A program made the position numbers and the translations under genes. From Adiantum capillus-veneris (taxonomy: Eukaryota > Streptophyta > Polypodiopsida > Polypodiales > Pteridaceae): DNA of 64,000 nucleotides. The DNA lies in assembly GCA_014529385.2 (NCBI GenBank), contig CM043947.1:126666891-126730890 (forward strand), given 5' to 3'. Each line of letters begins with the position of its first letter. Position 1 is the first letter of the stretch. Below are positions 18,786-29,653 of the stretch, piece by piece. The notes under the pieces are model-generated. The model saw nothing but the letters and a program-made list of their open reading frames with translations, made no database searches and was not told the origin of the DNA.

Positions 18786-20360
18786 TGTAACATTTAATGG
18801 CCTAAAAACTTGTGTGTAGCGGAAATTAGCATGAACATAGTGGGCATTTCATTAGAATAGATTCCTAATGAGAATTACAAGAGTGCTTGGGTGGAGAGAG
18901 TAACAAAACGCATAACACCTAGTTAGATAGCATGAACAATACTTTCAAAAGAGAGAGAAATTAAGCTATTGACAACAGTTGAGGACCGGATTTGCATGGA
19001 GCCGGTCCCCCCTCCAAAAGGCTTTGTATTATGGTTTCTCCCATCAAGAGAGACATTGTACAATACAATTCTTTGTGTTCCTTCAATACTAGCTAGTGCA
19101 ATGAAGATGAAAGCTTCATGCACTAAGCAAAACACTTAGCAAACACAACATCAATTATCCCTGGTCTCAGACCCAAGACCTCACACGCCGTCGAAGATGG
19201 TGAGAGCTAGCAGGGTATGAGAGTAGATTGAGAGGAAGAAGGAGTATCTTACGAGAAAGATGTACATCTCCTCACATAATCACTCATATTAGCATAGCTT
19301 AGCTTAGTAATTAGCTTGGTAGAGGAGATGAGCATGCATTGAAGCTTGGCTCTTGGTTGGATTTGCATCCACATGCCAAGAGTGTGTCGATGTAGGCTTC
19401 TATCTCACAAGCTTGGAGTAGGTGATGAGCTCTCCATTAAAGCTTGGGAAGAGATAGTCTTCTTTACTTCACACATAGACTGTGTGTGAGTGTGTGTGTG
19501 TGTGATAATGCCTTGCAAAAATCAGCCCCCTCTCTCTCTTGGGCGAGCCCTCTTGCTATTTGCTCTTGCTCTACCCTCATTGGACCTCCTCAGGTCAAGC
19601 CAATGACTATTAAGCAGCATAAGTGATAGCCTTCTGACATGTGTCCCCCTTTCCCCTTTTGTGAGAGCTTTAGGTAATTTAATAATTCAACTAAACTCTC
19701 ATTGGACCCCTTTGCCACCTGGCCAATAGGAATCAGGCAAGCCATTGGGTTGCTGAATGTTCATTGGACCCCTTGGGAGACTGTCCAATAGTCATCTAGG
19801 AGACTTAATTCTCATTGGTTCTTTTATTAAGTGTTTTTAAATTAATTAAACTATATTTACTCTAGCCTAATTCTCATTGGTCCACCTCCAAGGCCATCCA
19901 CTAGGAATTGGGTACACCTTGTGGGCATCTGGCCTAGGGAGCTGACATGTGTCCCTCATTCCCTTTGTGTAAAGGGAGCTTGTGTGTGTGTGTGTGGCTT
20001 TCTCTCTCATCCCCTACATGCAAGGCTCGCCCCCTCCCAAGTAGGGATTGCAAAGACTTTTTGGGTCACACACAAAGCATCCAATTCCCCCCATGGTTGA
20101 CCTTTGGACACAACCTTTGAATTTTGGAACCTTAGCATTTTGGAAGTCTTAATGGGCTAAACCTTAGGGTCTTTTTTGCCCATTGTTGCACATGGCCCCC
20201 CCTTTGGATCCTTATTTTCCCTCCTTTGGATCCCTAGAGTGACCGGTCTACTAGCTTAACCAATATTCTAGCTTTTTCTCCCCTGGTACTTCCCCACATT
20301 AAATGATCAGTTTAATATGAGAAAATCATTTAGGAGAATTAGATATTGATTATTATGACA
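18786..20360 (-). repeat. left LTR (3' LTR of the minus-strand chromovirus)
   Basis: 1575 bp, nearly identical to the right LTR. It lacks a 15-bp stretch present at about 27498-27512 of the right LTR and differs in TG-dinucleotide count and scattered substitutions. It contains several CATTGGACC...CCAAT modules (about 19577-19910). Confidence 0.95.
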
Positions 20361-20373
20361 TTACCTCTCTCTT
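20361..20373 (-). other. polypurine tract of the chromovirus
   Basis: On the minus strand CAAGAGAGAGGTAA directly precedes the TG of the 3' LTR. Confidence 0.75.
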
Positions 20374-20762
20374 GAAATCATAGTCGTCCTCGACTATGGT
20401 GTAGAGAAGATAAAGCATATTCATGAGTCCTTTTCTTAGCGGGTAGAGGATCCCTATGTTACCCTACGACATCATTCCACAATGGATGACTAGTCCATTT
20501 GGCGCTTGAGAGCCTGAGGCTGCCGCAAGCATGTCTGCACATTAGTCCTATCAATATTCCATAGTAGAGTGACAAGCTCTACTTGGTGTTTGGGATACGT
20601 CGTCTCCGCAAACTTGATCTAAGCATGCATACTACTTCATTTTTGTGCACAATAAAGAAAAGAGAGTCTTATAAGACAAAAAACTTTGTTCATTTTTAAC
20701 ATTTTGTACATTTGCTTACTCTTGGGAAGCATTGTAAGCATTGACAAGGTTTAGGTTATCCT

Positions 20763-21044
20763 TTAATTGTATGATAGATGGATGCCTTGCATCCATCTAG
20801 CATCTTCAAAAGGATAATTCTTAAACTTAATAAGATATCGTCGGATAGTCTTACCGCCTCTTAGTACCTTGTCTTCATGTCGGAGAATGGACTCGGGCTG
20901 CAGCATCTCCGCTTGGTCCTCGATCTCCGGTGGGTCTTCAATAGTTGGTTCTTGAGGTGGATCTCCTTTGTAAGGCTTTAATAGGCTCACATGGAAAGCA
21001 TTTTGTATGAGCCAATGATTGGGCAACTTGAATTGATAGGCCAT
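20763..21044 (-). pseudogene. chromovirus C-terminal chromodomain
   Basis: 93 codons: NHWLIQNAFHVSLLKPY (integrase GPY-like region) followed by RRYLIKFKNYPFEDARWM, the chromodomain core. Chromodomains at the end of integrase direct insertion to marked chromatin. The end lacks part of the usual C-terminal helix. Confidence 0.85.
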
Positions 21045-21166
21045 CTCATTGATTGGCCTAAGAATCTGGAAGGGACTATAGTACCTTTTTGCTAGTTTAG
21101 CATAGTACTTTTGGTGTCCCGTAGGATTCTTGCCCGTCGTGTGCCTTAATCGAGCCTTGGGAAACT

Positions 21167-21427
21167 TTAATAAGACCCAATCATTTTCTTCAAAGTCTTG
21201 GGCTCTTCTGTGCTTGTCAGCACAGCAGCCTTTTGCCTTTGCTGTGAGATAGAGATAGCATCCTTAATCTTTTGAAAAGATTCTTGTAGGTCTCGGCTAT
21301 ACTCATCTGCAGCGAAGATCTTCCCATGTACCTTAACTAGCAAGGGACTTTTTGATCTTCCCTCAATTACCTCGAAAGGTGCTTTTCCCGTGGAAGTATG
21401 TACAGTGTTATTGTAAGCATACTCCAC
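21167..21427 (-). pseudogene. chromovirus integrase C-terminal part
   Basis: 86 codons beginning MEYAYNNTVHTSTGKAPFEV, the conserved block after the integrase core, and ending in KKMIGSY where another frame change occurs. Same reading order as the intact element at 55499-63936. Confidence 0.85.
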
Positions 21428-21515
21428 TAAGGGTAAGTACTTCTCCCATTGGGATCTTTGATCTACTTCCGTTACATAGGCTTTTAGTAGATCGATAATT
21501 GTTAGGTTAGCTATT

Positions 21516-21935
21516 TCACTTTGCCGTTTGTGGATGATAGGCCGAAGAGAAGTTTAGCCTTGTCCCTAAATTCTCAAAGAGACCCTTCCAGAAATTACTG
21601 GTCATTCTAGGATCTCTATCTGACACTGTGGACATTGGCAAGCTATGGTACTTGAAAATTTGTGAAATGAAGAGGGTTGCCATTTGATGGGCTTTGATAG
21701 TCTTTTTGACAGGTATAAAATGAGCTTGTTTACTGAACATGTCTACTATCGTCCATATTCCCATATTCCCATGGATAGACTTAGGCAATCCAAAGATAAA
21801 ATCCATGGATATGCTCTCCCATGGTGAATTTGGGATTGGCAAAGGTTGAAGCAATCCAAGTTGCTTCCCTCTATCAAATTTTGTCTTTTGGCATACCACA
21901 CATTTAGAAACATACTCTTGTATGTTCACTTTCAT
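21516..21935 (-). pseudogene. chromovirus integrase, zinc-binding end and catalytic core
   Basis: 139 codons after the nonsense codon at about 21975-21977. Contains KCVVCQKTKFDRGKQ (end of HHCC), MDFIFGLPKS (first Asp) and TVSDRDPRMTS (second Asp). The frame breaks just after YHPQT, at the DGQSE box that holds the catalytic Glu, by a small deletion near 21525. Confidence 0.88.
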
Positions 21936-21977
21936 GGTAGGCCAATAGAAATATGTTTCAATTCCCTTTAAGGTAGA

Positions 21978-23396
21978 CTAAATCCCTCTATGCCCCGCAT
22001 AAGGTGGAGCATGAGATTCATACATTACTTTCTCATGTAGTGAGTTAGTAACACATAGTCTATTGCCGTAGAGAAGATAACCATCTTGTAAAGTAAATGG
22101 TTCTTCTTTCTTCCCTAATGCAAGGGCTGAAATCACATCTCTAAAATCGGGATCAATAGCATACTCATCTATCATTGAAGATAGATCATTGTGAGTTTCT
22201 ATGGAAACCACATTCACTCTCGGTCGTCTTGAGAGTGCATTAGCTACTTGATTATTCTTGCCAGCAATGTGAGTAATATGAAAATGAAATTGCGAAAGAA
22301 AATTTGCCCACCTCATTTGTTTGTCGGAGAGCTTGGTTTGCGTCATGAAGTACTTAAGACTTTGGTGATCCGTTCGCAGAATGAAAGGAGTCCCCAATAA
22401 ATAGTGCTTCCATGAGTCTAAGGCATGTAGAACTACAAAGAGTTCCTTTTCATATATGCCTAGAGCTTGCTCAACAGGGTCGAGCCTTCGACTCTCATAG
22501 CCTATGGCGTGCCCTTCTTGAAGCAAAACAGCTCCAAGGCAACCACCACAAACATCACATTGGACCTCAAATGGTTTTGAGAGATCCGGTAGTGTAAGCA
22601 CAGGTTGAGAGATAAGCTTTTCTTTAAGCTTTTCGAAAGCATTGTTCTCCTTAGCAGACCATGTATACCTAACGCTTTTCTTTGTTAGGTCATGTAATGG
22701 TTCCGCAATTTGTGAGAACTTTTCTATGAAGCGTCTATAGTATGCACACATACCTATAAAGCTTCTTAGTTCATGAAGATTCCTTGGTTTAGGCCATCCT
22801 TTTATTACCTCTAACTTGGATGGATCCATTTGGATGCCATCTTGAGAGATAATGTGACCTAAATACTGAATCTCTTGCAAGAAAAATTCACTTTTCTTTC
22901 GATTAACATAAAGTTTATTTTCTCTCAAAACTTGAAATATTACCTGGAGGTGTTGCTTGTGTTCGTCTAATGAATTAGAATAGATGATAATATCATCAAA
23001 GAACACTCCAGTGAAGGTTTGATGAAGCCTTAACAGCTTCTCCATCAAGCGGTTGAATGTGGCTGGTGCATTGGTCAAGCCAAAAGGCATGACAATGTAT
23101 TCATAAAGACCAAATGTGGTGCGAAATGCGGTCTTTACAATGTCTTGATCAACTATCCTTATTTGATGATAGCCACTTTTTAGGTCAATCCTACTGAAGT
23201 AGGTCGATCCTTGTAGCTTATCAAATAGGTCTTCTACCCGTGGAACGGGAAACCTATTCTTGATAGTGATCCTATTTAGTGCTCTATAGTCGACACACAT
23301 ACGATATGTGTTGTCTTTCTTTTGCACTAATAGCACAGGTGAGCAAAATGGAGATGAGCTAGGCCTAACCATGCCCTTCTCAACTAACTCATGCAT
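21978..23396 (-). CDS. chromovirus reverse transcriptase and RNase H
   Basis: 472 codons, overlapping the gag-protease ORF by a few bases in another frame. RT blocks: PSSSPFCSPVLLVQKK, SRIDLKSGYHQIRI, MPFGLTNAPATFNRL and the catalytic box FFDDIIIYS, a chromovirus-type variant of YXDD. RNase H: VQCDVCGGCLGAVL, YEKELFVVLHAL, LRTDHQSLKYF, VANALSRRP. The ORF ends HRGI then TAG in the integrase zinc-binding domain, where an intact relative in this window (57053-62287) has an Asp codon, so this is a nonsense mutation. Confidence 0.92.
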   Translation of the reverse strand: MHELVEKGMVRPSSSPFCSPVLLVQKKDNTYRMCVDYRALNRITIKNRFPVPRVEDLFDKLQGSTYFSRIDLKSGYHQIRIVDQDIVKTAFRTTFGLYEYIVMPFGLTNAPATFNRLMEKLLRLHQTFTGVFFDDIIIYSNSLDEHKQHLQVIFQVLRENKLYVNRKKSEFFLQEIQYLGHIISQDGIQMDPSKLEVIKGWPKPRNLHELRSFIGMCAYYRRFIEKFSQIAEPLHDLTKKSVRYTWSAKENNAFEKLKEKLISQPVLTLPDLSKPFEVQCDVCGGCLGAVLLQEGHAIGYESRRLDPVEQALGIYEKELFVVLHALDSWKHYLLGTPFILRTDHQSLKYFMTQTKLSDKQMRWANFLSQFHFHITHIAGKNNQVANALSRRPRVNVVSIETHNDLSSMIDEYAIDPDFRDVISALALGKKEEPFTLQDGYLLYGNRLCVTNSLHEKVMYESHAPPYAGHRGI

Positions 23397-25672
23397 TGCC
23401 GCATAATCTCCTCTTGTGGAGCTTGAGAAACTCTATAAGGAGGTTCGTTAGGCGGTGAACTTCCTGGAAGAAGTTCAATTGCATGGTCATCATTACCTCG
23501 TTTAGGAGGTAGCTCACAAGGGATGTCGTCAATAAAAACATCTTGAAACCCCTTGAGAAAATTGGATAACTCTAATTCCTTTTGGTTGCTTTTATTTTCT
23601 TTTGCTAAAGCATTAGGTTCATTTTGAGAATCTTTAATAAAAATCATGTACACGGAAATAGAGCTCTTTATTGACTTGTTGAAAGCTGGTGTATATACAA
23701 TGGGGATAATGTTACCCATTTCCTTAGCATCTATATACATGTCTTTTTCCCTGAACTTAAAGGAGATTCTCCTTTCAGGAAATTTAACATTGGCAGCTAG
23801 GCGGTCAAACCATGGTGCCCCTAGGATTACATCCTCATGCTTGAGAGGAGAGAGAAAGAAGTCCTCTTTGTCCACATACACTTGGACATGAAGCCTCAAT
23901 TTCCCGATTAAGGGAGTGACTAAAGCTTCTTTCCCCTTGAAGGCACTGTCTGCGGGTAGGACATCTCCCATCTCATAAGCTTGTATGCCTAGCTTGGTGG
24001 CCAACTCTATAGATATAAAATTGTGAGTAGAACCAGGGTCAAAGAGAATAAAAGCATCATGTTCTCTTACCTTTCCCCAAGCATGGCATAGAGAAGATCC
24101 TTTGTGGTGAGTTTGGTGAGTCTCCTCCTCTTGGATTTCAACCAAGGAAGCTCTAGGAGGATCTTGGCGGTTGTTCTTTTGGGGACAAGCGCGGTACGCA
24201 TGCCCTTGTTCGCCACACTTGAAACACCGGTTATCCTTGCGATAACGCTCAAGCTCTTTAGGAGAGAGTTTGTTTTTACCTTTGTAAACTCCCTTCTCTT
24301 TAGCTTTGTTAGAGTTTCCCTTAGGAGACTTTTGGACATTGTCCTTCCCCTTAGGATCTTTGGAACCCTTGTTTTCCATGGGCTTATTATTTCTTTTAGC
24401 CCCCATTTGGAAATTGATTCGAGAGGCCACCATAGTATGGTGTATTACCACCGATATGGTACGTGGCCTTTGGGAATTGACATACTCCGCCATTTCTTCG
24501 GTGAAGCCCGCACAAAATTGTTGCTTTTGCTCTCCAAAATCCAACTTTTTGAAGACAGTGGCTTTGAGTTGTAGGTCCGAAAACTTGTCTACATATTTGT
24601 GGATGGATTCATAGGGAGAGAGCTTTAAGCTTCGCCATTCGGTGAGTACTTTGTCTTTGGCATCGGTGGCCAAAAACTGCTTCATAATGGAAGCTCTTAA
24701 AGCTTTCCATGTTCGTGGAGCTTCACCGTTGGCTCGTAGGCTAGACCACCATTGCCTGGCGGACTTTCGAAAGTGCATAGCTACATGGCGTAGCTTAGAG
24801 GACTCCGTGAAGCCCTCATCTCCAAACGCCGCATCGAACTGTTGGATAAAGGCCAAGACTTTGTCCGTAGCACCAAAGTTGCCATCATAGGTAAGGAAAG
24901 AGATGCTCTTCCCTCCCTCTTTGAATTTCTTCAACTTGGACGACCTCTTCCATGCGGCATAGGATTTCCTATGGCCTCTTCTTTTTGATGGTTCAAAGGT
25001 TTCACCATCACTTTCTTCAGAAGGTGAAGAATTTGAAGAAGGTGGAGAAGAGGGTGACCTCTTTCTCGCCTTTTTCTTGTCTTGATCTTCGTCGTCTTCA
25101 CCATCACTTTCATAAGAGGAAGCGGATGAAGAAGATGGAGAAGAGGGTGTCCTCTTTCTCGCCTTTTTCTTCTCTTGCTTTTTATCATCCCTCTTTGAAT
25201 TATGGTGTGGAGAAGAGTGTGATGGTCTTCTCCGCTTTGGTGGTGATGGAGAGTGTTTAGCCCGCCGTCTTCGTGGAGCCATCTCCGCCGAGGTGGCGGG
25301 AGACTCACTTCTTTCTCGTTCCTTCGGTGGAGGCTCTTGAGTTCTCCTTTGGGAAGGAGATGCATCATCAAGAAGTAAATTCTTGAGCCCTTTGTAAGGA
25401 TTCTCTTCTTCTTCCCGAATCGGAGAGAGACCTCTTTTGGGAGTCTCACAAGGAGGCTTCCTAGGTGTTCTCTCGTCATGGTGATGAGCTTGCAGAATCC
25501 TGTGAGCACAGAGCTGCCGTTGCACTTCACTTTGGAGAGATGGATTGCCCATGGCTTGTTGAAGCCTAGAAACAATATAGTTAACAAGCATCGGAGAATC
25601 ATTAGTAGCTTGCTCATTAGCAAAATCAAAGTTATCAACATTAATTTCACTCTCTTTACTATTGTCAGCCAT
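23384..25672 (-). CDS. chromovirus Gag and protease
   Basis: 762 codons from ATG at 25672. Residues about 125-245 form a very basic, Ser-rich region with an imperfect tandem duplication (KKKARKRTPSSPSSSS and KKKARKRSPSSPPSSN, each followed by an acidic ESDGE stretch). A gag capsid-like domain follows at about 255-410 (FIQQFDAAFGDEG, ARQWWSSLRANG). A CCHC zinc knuckle lies at about 480-495 (CFKCGEQGHAYRACP), then the protease with FDPGSTHNFIS; the motif reads D-P-G rather than D-S-G or D-T-G. The frame ends prematurely at 23384 through a one-base deletion relative to the downstream RT frame, uncoupling pol from gag. Gag forms the particle and the protease matures it. Confidence 0.9.
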   Translation of the reverse strand: MADNSKESEINVDNFDFANEQATNDSPMLVNYIVSRLQQAMGNPSLQSEVQRQLCAHRILQAHHHDERTPRKPPCETPKRGLSPIREEEENPYKGLKNLLLDDASPSQRRTQEPPPKERERSESPATSAEMAPRRRRAKHSPSPPKRRRPSHSSPHHNSKRDDKKQEKKKARKRTPSSPSSSSASSYESDGEDDEDQDKKKARKRSPSSPPSSNSSPSEESDGETFEPSKRRGHRKSYAAWKRSSKLKKFKEGGKSISFLTYDGNFGATDKVLAFIQQFDAAFGDEGFTESSKLRHVAMHFRKSARQWWSSLRANGEAPRTWKALRASIMKQFLATDAKDKVLTEWRSLKLSPYESIHKYVDKFSDLQLKATVFKKLDFGEQKQQFCAGFTEEMAEYVNSQRPRTISVVIHHTMVASRINFQMGAKRNNKPMENKGSKDPKGKDNVQKSPKGNSNKAKEKGVYKGKNKLSPKELERYRKDNRCFKCGEQGHAYRACPQKNNRQDPPRASLVEIQEEETHQTHHKGSSLCHAWGKVREHDAFILFDPGSTHNFISIELATKLGIQAYEMGDVLPADSAFKGKEALVTPLIGKLRLHVQVYVDKEDFFLSPLKHEDVILGAPWFDRLAANVKFPERRISFKFREKDMYIDAKEMGNIIPIVYTPAFNKSIKSSISVYMIFIKDSQNEPNALAKENKSNQKELELSNFLKGFQDVFIDDIPCELPPKRGNDDHAIELLPGSSPPNEPPYRVSQAPQEEIMRQCMS

Positions 25673-26076
25673 TCTAACAACTTTTAGGTGTAAACTTTTC
25701 TAGGAGTACTTTGGCACTTCAAGCCCTAGTTGCTACTCCTCTTTACCCCTTTAGAAAAATCACTCAAGCTATTGTACCCGTGGCTCGAATACCATTAATT
25801 GCAAGGAATAGAAGAGAGGGTCTTTCAACACCAAAACAGCACCGGCTCCTGTCAAGCTTCTAATAGCTCAATAGTGGTTAAGCCATAGGCAAGCCCCGTA
25901 GGACTCCACTATTAAGACCATAACTCTCGACAGTGATGTCCCGTTAACTGCACGAAGACAGGCGCACTGCAAGGCTGAAAAATCCCTATTCTACTTACTC
26001 ACAGGCAATTCATAATACCAACCATTTATAGCTAGCTTGAGGACCTCCTTCTTGAGAAAGAAAAGAGAAACCTTGT

Positions 26077-26088
26077 GCTCTGATACCA
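26077..26088 (-). other. primer-binding site for initiator tRNA-Met
   Basis: Minus strand TGGTATCAGAGC, one base after the 5' LTR. This is the standard plant retrotransposon primer site complementary to the 3' end of initiator tRNA-Met. Confidence 0.93.
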
Positions 26089-26089
26089 A

Positions 26090-27677
26090 TGTAACATTTA
26101 ATGGCCTAAAAACTTGTGTGTAGCGGAAATTAGCATGAACATAGTGGGCATTTCATTAGAATAGATTCCTAATGAGAATTACAAGAGTGCTTGGGTGGAG
26201 AGAGTAACAAAAAGCATAACACCTAGTTAGATAGCATGAACAATACTTTCAAAAGAGAGAGAAATTAAGCTATTGACAACAGTTGAGGACCGGATTTGCA
26301 TGGAGCCGGTCCCCCCTCCAAAAGGCTTTGTATTATGGTTTCTCCCATCAAGAGAGACATTGTACAATACAATTCTTTGTGTTCCTTCAAGACTAGCTAG
26401 TGCAATAAAGATGAAAGCTTCATGCACTAAGCAAAACACTTAGCAAACACAACATCAATTATCCCCGGTCTCAGACCCAAGACCTCACACGCCTTCGAAG
26501 ATGGTGAGAGCTAGCAGGGTATGAGAGTAGATTGAGAGGAAGAAGGAGTATCTTACGAGAAAGATGTACATCTCCTCACATAATCACTCATATTAGCATA
26601 GCTTAGCTTAGTAATTAGCTTGGTAGAGGAGATGAGCATGCATTGAAGCTTGGCTCTTGGTTGGATTTGCATCCACATGCCAAGAGTGTGTCGATGTAGG
26701 CTTCTATCTCACAAGCTTGGAGTAGGTGATGAGCTCTCCATTAAAGCTTGGGAAGAGATAGTCTTCTTTACTTCACACATAGACTGTGTGTGAGTGTGTG
26801 TGTGATAATGCCTTGCAAAACTCAGCCCCCTCTCTCTCTTGGGCGAGCCCTCTTGCTATTTGCTCTTGCTCTACCCTCATTGGACCTCCCCAGGTCAAGC
26901 CAATGACTATTAAGCAGCATAAGTGATAGCCTTCTGACATGTGTCCCCCTTTCCCCTTTTGTGAGAGCTTTAGGTAATTTAATAATTCAACTAAACTCTC
27001 ATTGGACCCCTTTGCCACCTGGCCAATAGGAATCAGGCAAGCCATTGGGTTGTTGAATGTTCATTGGACCCCTTGGGAGACTGTCCAATAGTCATCTAGG
27101 AGACTTAATTCTCATTGGTTCTTTTATTAAGTGTTTTTAAATTAATTAAACTATATTTACTCTAGCCTAATTCTCATTGGTCCACCTCCAAGGCCATCCA
27201 ATAGGAATTGGGTACACCTTGTGGGAATCTGGCCTAGGGAGCTGACATGTGTCCCTCATTCCCTTTGTGTAAAGGGAGCTTGTGTGTGTGTATGTGTGGC
27301 TTTCTCTCTCATCCCCTACATGCAAGGCTCGCCCCCTCCCAAGTAGGGATTGCAAAGACTTTTTGGGTCACACACAAAGCATCCAATTCCCCCCATGGTT
27401 GACCTTTGGACACAACCTTTGAATTTTGGAACCTTAGCATTTTGGAAGTCTTAATGGGCTGAACCTTAGGGTCTTTTTTTCCCATTGTTGCACATGGCTC
27501 TTTTGCAGATGGCCCCCCCTTTGGATCCTTATTTTCCCTCCTTTGGATCCCTACAGTGGCCGATCTGCTAGCTTAATCAATATTCCAGCTTTTTCTCCCT
27601 TGGCACTTCCCCACATTAAATGATCAGTTTAATATGAGAAAATCATTTAGGAGAATTAGATATTGATTATTATGACA
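26090..27677 (-). repeat. right LTR (5' LTR of the minus-strand chromovirus)
   Basis: 1588 bp, TG...CA on the plus strand. On the minus strand its 3' end abuts the primer-binding site. It holds the same CATTGG...CCAAT module series (about 26876-27210), which lies in the upstream half of the LTR in the element's orientation. Confidence 0.95.
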
Positions 27678-27682
27678 CACTA
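27678..27682. other. target-site duplication, right copy
   Basis: CACTA directly after the right LTR, matching 18781-18785. Confidence 0.9.
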
Positions 27683-28239
27683 TCATGCAAGGCAAGAGGT
27701 CTCAAGTAAAGGCACGTGCATAGAAACGTAGAAATTAAAACTTTGTTAATTTCTTTTAATAGAATTCTCTTGTCTACATTAGATCAATAAGTATAAGGGC
27801 AAAACCAAGGAAAAATTTGGGGAGACTCTTTCAAGTGTGGTCTTTTTTATAACAAGTTGAGTGCCTTAGTCTCCGATGCCACTAATTCGGATAGATCTTC
27901 TTCTGTTACTTTTTGCTTGCGTTTCGATTGTTCTTTAGCTCTGCTGCTAGGGCTTCCTATAAATCAATTATCTACTTTCAATATGCTTCTTCTTTGGTCA
28001 TGAAGGAGAAAGGAGCTCCCTTCTTTGCATATCCTCCACTTTAAGCTCCATTTCTAAGTGTTTTCTTCTTTTTTTCATTGCTTGATATGCCATATTAGAC
28101 CCCTGTAGTGTGAGATCTATAGGGTTTGCCTTTAGTTTCTCAAGTAGCTCATTTTAAGCCCCGTGTAGAATGCTTCCTTAAAGATCTACATGTGGTAAGA
28201 GAGCAAGAAGATCACGCTCGCAAAAATCTCATTTAAATG
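27683..28239. other. unassigned sequence between the chromovirus and the repeat-flanked element
   Basis: AT-rich, no ORF with recognisable domains and no repeat boundary noticed. Confidence 0.5.
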
Positions 28240-28514
28240 TGGATGGGGGGGAAAGGAGAACACACCCGGAACCCAAACAACACACCTCTGTATAGCCCAG
28301 GATAATCATTACACCCCAATCCACTAGAGTTCACCTTCAAAACTCGCATAATTGATACAACACCACACCCAACTTTGCATGTTTACAACCATACCACAGC
28401 ACACACACCATTCTCTCTTTCTCTCTTACACACATAGAGGCCTGGGGAGGCACACGTATCTCAAACACCGACACCAGATGATTGGAGCATAGCAAAAAGA
28501 AGAAGGTGAGAAAG
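28240..28514. repeat. direct repeat, left intact copy (~275 bp)
   Basis: Begins TGGATGGGGGG and ends in a purine-rich stretch. It is highly similar to a second copy at 32206-32350 continued at 39083-39205. It behaves like an LTR of a short-LTR or non-autonomous element, but I found no convincing PBS/PPT pair and the 3' boundary lacks a clean CA, so the class is open. Confidence 0.75.
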
Positions 28515-29290
28515 GGGGAAGAAATGGAAATTAATTTTGATACGATTTGCTTAAACTATGGCAAAAAAATTCATCTACAACACCATCAAAACCTATTGCT
28601 AACAACTGGCTCGGCATGGCAATATCAAGCATGAAGAAACTGGGCAACCTCCGACTTCACCTCCGTGCAGCTCTCCTCGCTGAGAGCAGCAACAAAAAAA
28701 CATTGTTGTCAATGCCCTTGTTGGCTTCAAAAGCAATCCACGGCTTCCACCTTCTAGAGAGCACCTCTCGAGCTCCTGCCAAAAAACTCCCCCTTGGACT
28801 CCTCTTTGAGCTCCTCCCAAAAACTCCCTCTTGGACTCCTCTCTGAGCTTTGAGAACTCCCCTCTTGCCTCCTCAAAAATATCCCAAATTGCCAAAAATT
28901 TGGGCCTCTTAAGGGCATGTGAGGCCTCCCCCAATTTAGCCGACCACTTTCACCTTTCTTAGCTCCACATAAACTGTCTCTTTTCTTAGTTGTGGTTTGG
29001 AGCCCAAGGTACCACTTGACCACTCTCTCTCAAGCCCCCCGGGTCGTCACGGTGGTGTGACAAGGCAGTGGGATCCCCTCCTCATACAAAATAATTGGCC
29101 CTTGAAGGCCTCATGAGAACGATCCCACACGTGGCCAAAGCCACGTCATTTGTGCAACCCGCCATCAACGGCAACAAACGTCAGTCGACACCACCACAAA
29201 TGACAAACAAAGCCTCCACTCGCACCCGCACAACGCCCATTGACTAAGATGCCATGACTAGCTTTCCAAGAGGGATCACTCTCTCACATC

Positions 29291-29653
29291 TCATTGCTCC
29301 TCTAAGGCGCACACCAGCAGGTCATATACCCCTTGCTTCTGCGTTTTGTTTGTGCATGTGGGATATGCAACCACGTGGCGGACCATGGGCGATCGGCCCC
29401 CAAGGCCTTCAAGCTTTTCATCAAAAAAACTTTCACAAACTCCCAAATTTTCCAGTTCTTTGGCCAACTTCAAATGACTGCCATTCCCGACTTCAATCCA
29501 TACAAATCCCAATGCGCTTTGATCTTCTCGGGCCTTTCTAACTTCGGTCCAAAAACTGCAACAAACATCTGGCACCGCATAGCTGTTGTCTGGCACCAAC
29601 TTCAACTGCTGGGAGTAGTGGGCTATTCGAGTATCCAATTCATGAGCAATCAC
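29291..29653 (-). CDS. unrecognised 120-codon ORF inside the repeat-flanked element
   Basis: Starts MIAHELDTRIAHYSQQLKLV. No domain recognised; composition is ordinary for a coding remnant. Same strand as the gag-like segment, so possibly a decayed internal part of that element. Confidence 0.25.
   Translation of the reverse strand: MIAHELDTRIAHYSQQLKLVPDNSYAVPDVCCSFWTEVRKAREDQSALGFVWIEVGNGSHLKLAKELENLGVCESFFDEKLEGLGGRSPMVRHVVAYPTCTNKTQKQGVYDLLVCALEEQ

Larger units (their letters stand above)
18786..27677 (-). mobile_element. complete but degenerate Ty3/gypsy chromovirus, minus strand
   Basis: Bounded by two direct LTRs (18786-20360 and 26090-27677), both TG...CA, and flanked by the 5-bp target duplication CACTA (18781-18785 and 27678-27682). 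Read on the minus strand: 5' LTR, one spacer base, primer site TGGTATCAGAGC, gag-protease, RT-RNase H, integrase, chromodomain, purine tract, 3' LTR. The coding region is split by at least one frameshift at the gag-pol junction, a nonsense codon in the integrase zinc-binding region and a frameshift in the integrase core, so the copy is not autonomous. Confidence 0.95.

Noticed and set aside
24931-25680. 249-codon ORF overlapping chromovirus Gag on the same strand in another frame
   Set aside because: Shadow of the gag reading frame in a Ser/Arg/Lys-rich low-complexity stretch.
28599-29023. Minus-strand ORFs with repeated EESKREFLG-like text
   Set aside because: Generated by a 38-bp tandem repeat (about 28767-28870); no support as a gene.
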